Shown piece by piece: positions 22,664-34,248 of a stretch of 64,000 bases of DNA. The number at the start of each line of letters is the position of its first letter. Position 1 is the stretch's first letter. This DNA is from Limnanthes douglasii subsp. nivea (Eukaryota > Streptophyta > Magnoliopsida > Brassicales > Limnanthaceae): NCBI GenBank assembly GCA_036936605.1, contig JAUPFV010000005.1, positions 236,249,770-236,313,769 of the forward strand. The letters run 5' to 3'. The notes beneath the pieces are model-generated. The model was not told where the DNA came from, ran no database searches, and saw only the letters and a list, made by a program, of their open reading frames with translations. The position numbers and the translations under genes are program-made.

Positions 22664-22863
22664 GTTGTGTGCTCCATGATGAATGGATGTATTTTAATGA
22701 TTATTTGAATATAATATTTTTCCAATTTTTAATGATGTAGAGTAAAAATATTAAGCATTAATTGAGCAATACATCGAACTATTTTATGAGGTCTTATTTT
22801 GTGACTATGGTTTGCTGAATTCATCAGCTTCCTATTGATTGCTTCAGCCCAATCATAGTTATT
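22664..22863 (+). repeat. Right copy of the ~260 bp tandem duplication
   Basis: Partner of 12225-12434. It continues uninterrupted through ATAGTTATTTATTTTTCC, which serves as an internal empty-site reference for the element 2 insertion. Confidence 0.7.
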
Positions 22864-23044
22864 TATTTTTCCATATCTTCTATGTAATACACCATTGTAG
22901 AAGTTGGTAGATCCTCTGATGTAGAGAAGAATAATATGAGGCAGGCTAATATTATAAAGAGTATTATGATATCTTTTACTATTTGATCTCCTAGTGTTCT
23001 AATTACTTTTTTATTTTATTATATAAGCATGTTAAAACCTTTAA

Positions 23045-23385
23045 TTAATATAAGTACATGATAGACGTGAAGCTAATGTAATTCAAGATAGATGTAGGAC
23101 AGTGTAATTCATGATAGATGTTGGACAAATAATAAATGTAGATATGTAACAGTGTAATGCATGATAGATAATAGACAAGTATTGCATGATAAATATTAGA
23201 CAAGTAATGCATGATAGATGTTGGATACGTAATCCATGATAGATGTGAGATAATGTAATATATGATAGATGTTGGACAAGCAATGATGATAGATGTTTGA
23301 CAATGCAATACATGATGGAAGTTGGACAAGTAATCCATGAAATATATGGGATACCCTACGGATGACGTGGGACACCATATAGAAG
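23045..23385. repeat. Minisatellite with a GATAGATGTTGGACAA core
   Basis: About ten imperfect units of roughly 25-35 bp containing ATGATAGATGT followed by GGACAAGTAAT or similar. Degenerate, no spacer/repeat alternation, not CRISPR. Confidence 0.75.
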
Positions 23386-25426
23386 ATGGGATTTGCTAAG
23401 AAAAACCTAAATTAATCAATGAAGTCGCTTGTTTTTGTTTTTCAATATTTATAAAATTTCTGCTAGGCCAAAAAACCCAAAAAACGAAAAAAAATAACTT
23501 CACGGAGTAATTCCGACGTCTTGTAGCCATTCCCATAAAATATATGTACGGGATATTATAATAGTATAAAAGTACGTAACAAAACTGAGAATTGCATACC
23601 TTTATCATTTTCTTGTTGTTTAATTAGGGAAAGTAATTATTTTTTATTCTTTTTTTTCTAATTTTGAATATCTTGGTTTAAAATTTGTGTTGTTTAATGT
23701 CACGTGTTCTTTTCTATACTTCAAACCAAAGATAATCTTAACATCGTTTGTTGTAAGTGCTACCCATTTTGTCCCTAATTCAGAACGTTTCTTGGTTATC
23801 ATCGTATATTTTTATTACTTTTACGATAAAGTGCCAATTATTTTGGTAGGTGTATTTTTGTTCCTCAAATCATATGTCATTTTTAAAATGAAATAAAATG
23901 GTGTTCTCTGTTCAAATTCTAGGTGTACTTTTTTATTCTATGTTCCTTAATTTGATTAATAATTGTTAACAAACCCGACCTGAAAAAATAAGTTTTTGGA
24001 TGTATGTTTCCTATAAGAATTACGTGATCAGTGGATGCAGGATAATTTACAAAGTATATGCAAGACTATTTACAAATAAAATGAAAGACGTGGGACTACT
24101 TACACGGTAGATGCGAGACTCGTTTTAGTAGATGAAGGATGCATGACTACTTACAAAGGAGATGAACGACACGAGAGTACTGACAAAATAGATGCGAGAC
24201 TCTTTTTTAGTAGATGTTGGACTGTGCATAATTAATGTGAATCCAGACAATGTTGAGGAACTAATTACAAATAAGTAATGTGCGTCTCGTGTCTCGTTAA
24301 AGTAGACATGAGAAAGCCAAAGACTGAAAATTCAATAACAAAAAACAACACTGAAATACTTTTAACAACTACAAGAAAATTGCTTATACATGACAATAGA
24401 TGGAAGAACACGACTTTATACACGATGATAGATGCGGGACAAAAATAATTAACTACTCAAAAAGTAATAATTAACAGTATCATTGAAAAAACATGCAAAT
24501 AAAGAAGATGATTTATAGTTATAAGGACTGAATTAGCCAAACCGCGAGTCGGACCAATAAGCTACTTGATCAGAATTCGGGATGTAGTGTCAGTGTAATG
24601 AATTATGTAATAATATGAGTATGTCATGTAATAAAATATAATTATGAGTTTGGATTATCCAATAAACATATTTATCGTTTAAGCCCATTTAAGCCCAAAT
24701 CACATCTATTGGAATAAAACACCATATTTATTCTATCAATTACTTTCTTCAGATTTTCCCTCTTTAAAATTAATATCCAAACAACTCAATTATCACTTTA
24801 AACATTATTCACCGTTTATTATTTTTTATATTAAAAAACTCATCCGAAATTTTTAAAAACGCCATCTAATACTAATTATAAATCGAAAAATAAAAAAAAT
24901 GGTGTAGAGCCAAAAATGGAGTATTTTCGGTGAATGTAACCTCTGCGGAAGCTTTATATTTTTAAACTTAAATTTATATCATAAAATTTCAATTAGTTAA
25001 TAAATAAATAAAAATTACATACTAAACCATTATAATTTTCTCAACAAATATAATTAAACGATAATTCATCGTTTTATATATAAACTAAAATATTTCTTCT
25101 TTTAATAAAATAACAGCACTTTCCGTAACAGCAACCATTATTTATTCATACATAATTATAAAAAACACCTATCTAATTAGGTTGTTTTGAAACAACTAAA
25201 ACCGAAACCAACCATACCAATGATTTGGTTTATTTTTAACAACTTTAAATGTTTTTGTTTTTTTATATGAAAATCAATAAAATAATAAAGGAGAAAAGAT
25301 AAAATATGAATAGTCGTCTACCTATTAAAGAAAATGGAAACAGATGAAGAATCTACATACTTGAGTGAACATAGCATAGTCCAAGAAAAGAATCTTCTTG
25401 TTGTCTACTTACATAATCTAATACAA
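23386..25426. other. AT-rich intergenic DNA with a second degenerate minisatellite patch
   Basis: Units with TAGATGCGAGACT and GACTACTTACAAA recur at 24035-24240, and GATAGATGCGGGAC appears again near 24430. The remainder is AT-rich with no coding signal recognised. Confidence 0.5.
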
Positions 25427-27995
25427 TCAGTACCCATAGTACATGGAATACCCCATATAATTCAACCTAGGCCTAATGTTATGGTGATCATAAACCCGAT
25501 TATCAGCATAATCAACCCCTTTAACCACCATAGCTTCACGTTGCCCATCCTGTTGTTGTACCGCTCCAAAAACAACCTCATTCGTCTCACTGCAGCTCTT
25601 CTCGTAATAAGTTGTTGGATCCGTCCGATGCTGCATCATTTGCTGCCTCTGCATTTGCATGTGCTGCTGTCTTTGCAGCTGCAGCTGCCGCTGATGTTGC
25701 TGGTAACTATAATCTGTTGCTTCGTTGTGATACGGCCGCATCTGCTTACTCGGGTTTTTAGGTTTTAAGTCGCTGGTCATGCGCGTGTACGTGCTTTTTT
25801 GTCTGGTTTCTAGTGAAGGAGGGGGTGGTTCATCTTCATCTCGAATCATGAAGCTCTCTTGCATTGGCCATTTGCTATGTTGCTGCTGGTAATCCGTTTC
25901 CTGGTACTGATAGCGGATAGGTTTTCTTCTAGACCCAGTGAAGAAACCAGTGAGTATTTCGGTCACCGAAGAGCCGATGTTAACTACTAGTCTACCGAGG
26001 GAACCGAATAATCCTTCTTGCTTTTCGGGTTCATCTTCGTGTGGAATTAATGGGGGTCTGACTACTTTAGAATGACTTTGATACGGGTGCATTTGCATAC
26101 TTTTCTTTTCTGAAGTTTGAGGAAACTGCAGTCACCAAAAAAATTACAATTTTCATGTTAAAGTGTGCCCATCCTATGCTATTCCGCAATTTTTATACTA
26201 TAGCTAAACCCGAAACAACATTTGCCTTATCTGGCAATACTATGACTTCCTAATAACAAAACTTCCAAGTATAGCCTAAATACAAGAACAAGAATGGATA
26301 CTCACATCTTGTGAAGAAAACATTGATTGTATTCTACGCTGCAGCAGTGCCAACATGTAACCGAAGAATCCAGCACCAAGAAGCACAGCTAAGCCTAAAA
26401 CGCAAAGTATACATCATATACAGAGTTCAAGAGCAAGAAGTTGTAAGTTTGGAAGTTTATTAAACATACCAAGATTGAAATTATTTTCATTTTGGTACGA
26501 ACAATCATCATCGTGTAATTGGATCTCTCTAATCGCTTGGTTTCCTCTATCTATAACTAAAAGAGAGCAGCTACTTCCAACATAAACCACATCAAAATCA
26601 CTTGAGAATTTCGCATCTTCACTTGGACCATCTACATGACCTCCTCCTCCCCTACCACGTTTTCCGCCGGCAATAGTTGTAACGCCTAAATAAAGATAAA
26701 TTTACTTGAACCCACAAAAGCCATACAGTAATTATATAAGAAAATTAAAAAAATTACCTGCATCACTTATTTTTCTGATAGCCATGTTCATGGTGTCGGC
26801 GACATACACATTGCCCTTGTCATCCACTGTTAGCCCTTGCGGGTGGTTCAGTATGGCTTCTCTTAATCTTCCGTCCACGTGGCCCGAATAACCTTGGGGT
26901 GATCCCGTAACAAGTTTAGGTCTGCTAGCTGCGGTACATTTTTCCATCAAAAGTGGATAAAGAATGAGGTGTTGGACTAAAAACCTAACAAATAGTAATG
27001 GTAACTTAAACCACAAGAATTGGATATAAAACACAGTGGTCCAGATACTATTATGATTTTGCATCTTTATCTATATTCAAAGATCATGCTTCAAAACAAA
27101 AGCGAAAACTTTGAATAAAGTTTTAACACTATCACTTAAGGTTAACACATGTATTAGACTTGTAGATGAAGCTAGTAAGTTAAAGAAGACAAAATCATAA
27201 TAATGAATGAAAGTGAAAATGCGGAATCTCCTTCACTAGAGCCAAAGGTCTATGGAATCTTTAAAAGTACAATCTTCTTCTAAACAAAAGGTGCTCTCAT
27301 AGAAAGCTGGTCTATAAAGCCTCACAAATTAAACAGAGGCACAGTTTCCATCATCAGTTCATCACCAAACTTCATTCACCAAAAGCAATCTAGATTACAA
27401 TATTATTATAATAGAAGTTGATGCATTAATGTAGAAAAAACTCACATCGAAACAATGGCATTGAAATTTTGTAAATGTTACTGTTCTCAGAATCCAGAAC
27501 AAGAAGCTCCCCACCAGGAGACACTTGAACTGAGTGAGGCTCAATCCCAAGCTTGCTTCCATCAAATACAGTCTCCACATTGTATCCACTTTCAAATCTC
27601 ATCATCGAACGGCTAGACACAGCTGAAATTCAAAACACAGTAACCTCAAATGACAATAAGTAGACTCCACAAACACAGGAAAGAAAAAAGTAATAAAAAT
27701 CTAAACTTGTTGTGTTTAGATCTTTCACCTGGTTTTGTAGTGGTGGATTTCAGTGACAGCAACCATTTCCAAAATACAGATGCCAAATTGGAGACAACCC
27801 CACTTACAATTTCTGTAAATAAAAATGACAAATATGCACAAAAGGACTATTTTTGAGACTCAAAATGGATGAAGCAAGGGAAAAAAGTGAGAGATCATGG
27901 AACTTACTAGCAGGAGGAGGTATGGCTGATGCTAAAGAGAACCCAGCAAAGAAGACAATAAAAATGAGAAAATAAGCAACACAATTTCTCACCAT
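25427..27995 (-). CDS. NHL-repeat membrane protein
   Basis: Seven exons on minus: 27995-27908, 27812-27729, 27622-27446, 26928-26758, 26685-26470, 26394-26306 and 26125-25427. All junctions are GT..AG and phases agree, giving 507 aa. Residues 1-24 form a hydrophobic signal peptide (FLIFIVFFAGFSLASA). NHL beta-propeller repeats span about 60-235, for example GIEPHSVQVSPGGELLVLD and PQGLTVDDKGNVYVADT. A single membrane segment (VLLGAGFFGYMLALL) lies near 248-264. The C-terminal ~240 residues are hydrophilic, with a Gln/Met/His-rich stretch near residues 425-460. It matches the plant NHL-domain protein family related to Arabidopsis At1g70280. The biochemical role is not established; a cell-surface or endomembrane scaffold is inferred from the signal peptide, propeller and anchor. 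Confidence 0.88.
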
Positions 27996-28066
27996 TTTAG
28001 AGTTTTTTCCTAGTTGGCAAAGAAGGATAAATCTTTTGAAGTGTGAAAATTCAAGATTTGGAGTTG

Positions 28067-28074
28067 TTTATATA
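28067..28074 (-). promoter_or_regulatory. TATA box of the NHL gene
   Basis: Minus strand TATATAAA about 72 nt upstream of the ATG at 27995, which predicts a leader of roughly 40 nt. Confidence 0.5.
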
Positions 28075-28304
28075 CCCAATTAAAGAGGAAACCCCACAGA
28101 GACTGTTCTACAACTTTTATTTTCCACATGCTAATTGGTAGAAATCTGTCCAGTGAGACGTATAAGTGTGAAGAAGTGTTGGGTGAGGGAGAGTGAGCTT
28201 CAATTTGGGATGACTTTAAAGTTAAAAGGATGAGTTTTGTTTTAAGAAGGGAAAGTGAGCAAAAGAGAGAGGCAGTGATAGAACCAGGAAGCATTTATTG
28301 TATT

Positions 28305-28545
28305 GTGTTCTACTTTATTGTGAGTAATTTGTCCAGCCATTTTTTTTCTTTTGCTTTCCATTTCGTTGTCTTAATTTCATTTAGATCTCATTTTCTTTAA
28401 AATTTAATATTTTGTCTTTTACCTGTGTTCTGATTTATTGTGAGTTATTTGTCCAGCCAAATTTTTTTCTTTTGCTTCCCATTTTGTTGTGTTAATTTGT
28501 TTTAGATCTTATTTTCTTTTAAACTAAGTATTTTGTATTTAACCT
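28305..28545. repeat. 120 bp tandem duplication
   Basis: Two copies, 28305-28424 and 28425-28545, share GTGTTC...TTTATTGTGAG, TTTGTCCAGCCA and the ATTTTGT...ACCT end, with about 15% difference. It lies upstream of the NHL gene. Confidence 0.8.
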
Positions 28546-28699
28546 ATCCTAATGATGGTAATCATTCAATAAAAGGAATCAATGTTTTTGTTAGATTTTT
28601 TTTTTTCAATTTATTATTTATTTTGGATTTTTTACAACTTTTTATATAATTTATTTATGAAAAAGTTTTAATAGGAAAAATCATATTGAAACTCACTTA

Positions 28700-29588
28700 G
28701 ACCATATGCAGCCGCTCATATTTCGTTTGAAATATGAGCTGCATCTTGGGCAGCAACGTTGGCAGCCCAAGATGGTTTGGTCTACCCTTTTTTTTTTTAG
28801 AAAAACGATTTTTTAAAAGAAATGGTTAGTCAAAAAATTTAAAAAAGTATACCATTATTTATAATTTTTCGATATCTACGAGTAGAGACTTGGTTCGTTT
28901 CATTCCGACACCGAATTTTTTTGAGTTTTTTATTTATTTAGTATTTTCAAAATGATTTTTGGAACATTTTTGTAAGTTAAAAAAATAAATAAATTATACC
29001 ATGATTTATAATTTCTTGAGATCTATAAATAGAGATTTGGTTTGATTGATTCGGACAACGAAATTTTTTAAGTTTTTATTTATTTAGTATTTCCGAAACA
29101 ATTTTCGGAACATTTTTGTAAGTTAAAAAAATAAATAAATTATACCATGATTTATAATTTCTTGAGATCTATAAATAGAGACTTGGTTTGATTGATTCGG
29201 ACAACGAAATTTTTTAAGTTTTTGTATTTCCGAAACAATTTTCGGAACATTTTTGTAAGTTAAAAATATATATAAATTATACCATGATTTATAATTTCTT
29301 GAGATCTATATATTATGTTAATTTAAAAAAATTATTTACTTTAATATATATAATTTTAATATAAATATATAGTAAATAATAAGAAAGATAAATAAAAATA
29401 TATGGTAAGATATTGTATGGTAGAATGATGTGGAAGGGAGAGAAATATGGTGGGGTATGCTGAAAAGATGAAATATGCACTGCTGTGGGGAGTGGAAATT
29501 TTTGCAGAATTATTTGGAGAGTATGCTGATGTGGCGCTGATGTGGCGCGCTTTTGAGAGATGAAATATCTCCACTGCTGTGGATGGTC
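28700..29588. mobile_element. Non-autonomous TIR DNA transposon with internal tandem repeats
   Basis: TTA direct repeats (28697-28699, 29589-29591) flank imperfect 13 bp inverted ends, GACCATATGCAGC and the complement of GCTGTGGATGGTC (10 of 13 match). The TTA duplication and ends fit a PIF/Harbinger-type MITE; the superfamily is inferred. Inside the left end are two strong hairpins (28715-28738 region with CTCATATTTC/GAAATATGAG arms, and ATCTTGGGC/GCCCAAGAT). The body is a 3.4-copy tandem array of a 137-146 bp unit (about 28838-29310). No transposase. Confidence 0.6.
28838..29310. repeat. Tandem array (~140 bp unit) inside the TIR element
   Basis: Units start near 28838, 28979, 29125 and 29262 (partial). 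Each has TATACCAT(G)ATTTATAATTT, a GAGATTTGGTTTGATT-like segment and GGAACATTTTTGTAAGTTA. Units 2-4 are nearly identical, unit 1 is more diverged. Confidence 0.85.
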
Positions 29589-29609
29589 TTATGGTCAATC
29601 AGAGAAATG

Positions 29610-32600
29610 ATAATAATTTGATGGCAACTCACAGAAAGACTACACAAATTGGTCAGAATTTCGGGTTTGAATATTTTTAAACAATGAATTGTCAAAAAAA
29701 TACGCACAGAATAAAAGGTTAAACGTTGTATTATAAAGACTACAAGAAGACTCTTTCAAACATTAATATTCTACCACTTAACTTTTATTACAAAACATTC
29801 AACCGTTTACGAAAGGACTATAGACCACAGAGTATTTACATATAATTATCTTCTGCCTCTCTATACTTTCAATCTTCTCTTTCACTTTATATAGACTTAC
29901 GGATGTGGAGTATACTACATTAAGCTCACAATAGCAATCGACAGATACAAATCTTGACCAGTCAAATAAAGAAGTATTGCATGTCACTCTAACATAGGTA
30001 CGACTGTCGTGTAGTAGCACGCGTGTACAGTTTGTATATTATTCAAATGCACGCTCTAGATTAATCCTCTTAATCAACGACATAGATCTTTCATCCAGTT
30101 TTAGATTTTTCTCATACATATGATCAAGCTCCTCTTAACATTTCATAAACTTATCAATAAGTCTTCAACAACCAATTATCGCACCTCTCGTCCAATAGGG
30201 GATTAACATGCATCGTCGATTGCAGCAGTAACAAATAAATTTGTTCTCCGGTTATGCTCAACCTTTAAGTTCCAACAAAATTATTACACCTAAGTATTCG
30301 GTTGGGCCTTCAGTCTTAAAAAGAGCCAACAACAATCACCCTTAAGGATACGACTTATTCACCCTTAAGTCTTCAGTTGAGTTTCACCAATAACATCTTC
30401 CAGCTTCAACACTTAGTTCCAAATTTTAGAACATAATTTCCGCTTTAGCACTTAGTTCCAACTTTAGTCCTTAGTTCCAATCTTCAACACTTAGTTCTGG
30501 CTTCAACATTTTGTTACAATTGTAACACTAAACTACAACTTTAACATTAAGTTACAGGTGCAACACTAAGTTACAAGTTCAGCACTAAGATTCAGCATTC
30601 AACACTAGGCCACAACCTTTGGCAGTGATGTCGGTTCAGTTACTTTGAGGTTATACTTAACAATTCTCCACCTAGGCTTACAGTGACTCTAGAATTTATT
30701 TCTCTGATGCTCCACCTCATCGAAAATATTTTTTCCACATGCATCTTTGGAGTGATCAAGTCACACGAAGTTTGTAAACTCTCTTGTCGTAGTAGTCCCC
30801 ATCAAACCAGACTCATGACCTTTTATATCCAATAATATAGTAGTAATATCCACTTTGCCTAATTCAAGACCAGATCGAGCAATACTTTGGAACTAACTGT
30901 CATAATCCCCTTGTTGTGATATAAAATTTGAACATATATAACCTCTGGCCCATAACATTTATAGTCAAGGCCCAATCTATTACAATGGCTGAACTTCATC
31001 TACATAGGTCGAACCTGAACCCAACGTTGAAAATAGATCCGGTATAAACATCCTTGATTTCAGTTTCGATAATAAATTTTGCAGTGTTAACCTCTATGAT
31101 CAATGGTCTTTCAACTTCATTGAATCCCTACGTGTTGCTAATTAAAGTTATGATCAATATACAACAACATACATTTTTTTTATTTTCTCGATAACCAAAA
31201 GTCTATGAGCTCATGTTGGTGATGATTCCAACTATGCCAAAAACTTCTTCACATAATATATTGTTAAATCTAATTGTCAGAAGAATTATCTTTTCTCACT
31301 TAAGTGGGGTTTGACTTAACTTCTCAGTTATTCCATGTCTCGGAGTACTTCTCAAGATTATGCACTTAGGTATACCCAGTTTAGAACAAAATCTAGTGAA
31401 TGGTCCATTCACCAATAACAAATCATTGTCATTTTAAAATGTTTTAAGGTACTTTCCATGCTAATTCTCTACTTATTTTGGCAAGATCTAAAAGGCATTC
31501 AGTCGTATCTAGGAAAAATCATTCCTAACACTAGACGCACATTCCATTATAAACCTTTCAAGAACTAAAACATCATTAGTTCACCTAGCCTCCATAACAA
31601 CTTCTGAGTCTTGCAAGATCATTAGTTTATCATCTCCATATTTTATACTCAAACCCTTCCTAATTTAATATTCTTATAGATAAAAATACACATTTAAATT
31701 CAAGGATATACCTCACATTTGTTAAAGATTTCTCAAGTCTAGTGGATAGCTTGAACATAATACTCATTATTTCATTCACAATACAACACTCGTCATTATC
31801 CAACATAACATTACGATCTTCAAACATTCTAAGATCTTCAAAACAGTATTTGTTGGAATTCATATGAAATGACACTCCAGAATCGATAATCCACTTATTA
31901 TTGTAACTATAAGAAAAAGAAAAATTAAACCACTAGTGTGTTCATAGTCATCCCAAACCATTCTATTTTCTCCGAATTCGTATCTCGAATAACTATTTTC
32001 CGTTCTTCTTTTGGGGAAGTTCCTACTTATATGGATATCATTTTACATAACACCAATATTTCACCCTCAAACCATCAACCTTCTTGTTTGAATCTCTTCA
32101 TTCAAACATTCCTCTCATACTCATTCTGAGATCATCATAGTCACTATTTAGAATTTTATTCATTTGAAGATTTTTTTAGTTCAAAACACTCTTAACTTTA
32201 GCCATCTTGACAGACTATTTATCATTGAGCATGATGTCAACAAATTGTTCGTACACCTTCTACATAAAACTTAAAAGGATTATTTTTATCTTATTTGAAA
32301 CCAATCATATTCAAATCAATAATAATTTTATTACAATCATCTAAATATTCTCAAATATTTTCATTACTATTTGTTTGAAGTGTATACAACTGCTTCTTTA
32401 TGTATAATATGTTTTCCAAAGATCTTTTCATGTAAATAGCTTATAACTTATTCCAATTTTTCATGCTGAAGACTTTTCAGACATCTCTTGAAGCACCACA
32501 TCCAATAAGCTCCAAACAGAGCACTATAGCACCAATCTTCTTTGTACATATCTCATAAATGCCAATGAAAATTCTCATATATACAAAAAATGATATAAAC

Positions 32601-33880
32601 TTAATTTTTTATAGGTTAAAATCATTTTCTACTATGAATTTATCAAAGTTAAACTTCATAGATTTCAAAATTATAAATGTGTTTGACTCTTTGGCGAGAT
32701 ATATATCTCTACACTCAAGATTTTGACATGTTTTGATTCCTTATATCTTGTATTTATCACCAACAACAAATATTATTACTCATCCCATCACTTGTTAGGG
32801 AAAATTTATTTTTATATATATAAATCTGGCCTTAGACAAGACTTAGTCACTATCATCTGAAATAATGTCAATAGTTTTGTGACCATCTGCTGAGATGTAG
32901 AAAGTAATCAGAGATTCTGATTTTTACCATTTAAAATAATAAACTACCAAGAAAGGCATGAAGTAAAAGCAAACACACGATAAGATATTTTATATGGTTT
33001 GGATCGTGAAGAAATCTTGCATCCACGGGTAACAGACATATATCTTATATATAGAAGATTACAAGAAGACTATTGCAAACATTAACCTTTATTCACTTAA
33101 AAAAAATTCTAAATATTAAATAACTTACAAAACACATATAGATATTAGAGTATTACGAAGTGTTTTCATTATACCTCTCGATACTCTCTAAAATCAAGAC
33201 AAGCCAAATAAATTTCTCGCACTATATTTTTTTCAAATCATATAACACAGGTATGATTGTTGAGAAGTGGTACATTTATACTATTTGTCCCTTTTTCAAA
33301 AACAAGCTCCATATTAGTCCTCTTAATTAAATGCATTTTTATATTTCAACCAATTTAGAATCTTCTCACACAAATGACGAAACCCCTCTTAGGATCTCGG
33401 AAGCTTATTTATAATCTTCGGCAACCAATTACTGGACCTTCGGTCCAAGAGAGGATTAACTTGCACCTTTGATTTCAGCAATAACAAATATACTTGTTCT
33501 TTGGTTATGCTCAAATTTTAAGTTCTAACAGACTTCTCTATCTCTAAGTATTTGGTTGAGCATTCAACCTCTTAAAGAGCGAGCAACAACAACCCTTAAG
33601 GATACAATTTACTCAAATATTTTCCCTTAAGCCTTCAGCTGTGTTGCACCACTCATATTTTCCAGCTTTAATACTTAGTTACAGCCTTTGGTATATAGTT
33701 CTAGATTCACTACTTAATTTCACATTCAGCTCTTAGTTCCAGCCTTTGATTTTTAGTTCATACTTCTGCATTTGGTTATATCTTCAACACTAAGACACAA
33801 CTTTAACACTATGTTATATCATTCGACATTAACGTTGTCTCAATAACTTTGACCATATACTTAATAAATTATTACCATAA
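29610..33880 (-). mobile_element. Decayed Ty1/copia-type LTR element
   Basis: Two diverged direct repeats of about 850-950 bp, roughly 29730-30665 and 33045-33875, share order and words such as ACAAGAAGACT, ATTAATCCTCTTAAT, AACCAATTA..G.ACCT.CGTCCAA, CCCTTAAGGATAC and TTCAACACTTAGTT. They flank copia-like gag and protease relics on minus (31690-32520). A degraded Met-tRNA-type primer site may sit at about 32912-32930, next to the right LTR. No intact reading frame and no recognisable RT or integrase remain, so it was either non-autonomous or has lost pol. The outer ends are approximate. Confidence 0.65.
31660..32520 (-). pseudogene. Copia gag/protease relic
   Basis: On minus, 32520-32280 keeps a gag-like stretch with NWNKL and LYTLQTN followed by stops. 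At 31893-31861 the frame reads WIIDSGVSFHM, the copia protease start (normally WIIDSGAT.HM), and continues open to about 31660. Several stops lie between the two parts. Confidence 0.6.
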
Positions 33881-34248
33881 ACTTAACTCTTTTTCACTAT
33901 TCAGTCACACCTCTTAAAAATATGCATTTTAAAAAAAACTCAAATCCTTATTCACAATAATCTTAAGGTACATATAACAAGTTATATGGTACACTTTGTT
34001 TTAACGTGTTTTTGTTAGCTTGTTAATTATCTAAGTTTCAGTTTCTTTAAAATAAAAAATGGTATTTCTATATATTTTTAGTTTTATTAACTTTTTAGTT
34101 AGATATATAGTCTAAGGTTAATTTTGGATACATATTTGTCAAATTTAGAGTTGACTTAAAGGATTTGACTTCATTTGAACTTTTTTCAAAACTAAGTTAT
34201 AAACGTGTAGTCCACGAGATAAAAATTATCATCCTCGCATGCAGGATA
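33881..34248. other. AT-rich spacer
   Basis: No feature recognised. Confidence 0.4.

Noticed and set aside
23045..23385. Regular short repeats resembling a CRISPR array
   Set aside because: Units are contiguous and degenerate without unique spacers, there are no cas genes, and the setting is plant nuclear DNA.
25334..25768. Plus-strand open frame of 144 codons
   Set aside because: It is the complement of the Gln-rich last exon of the NHL gene and has no family similarity.
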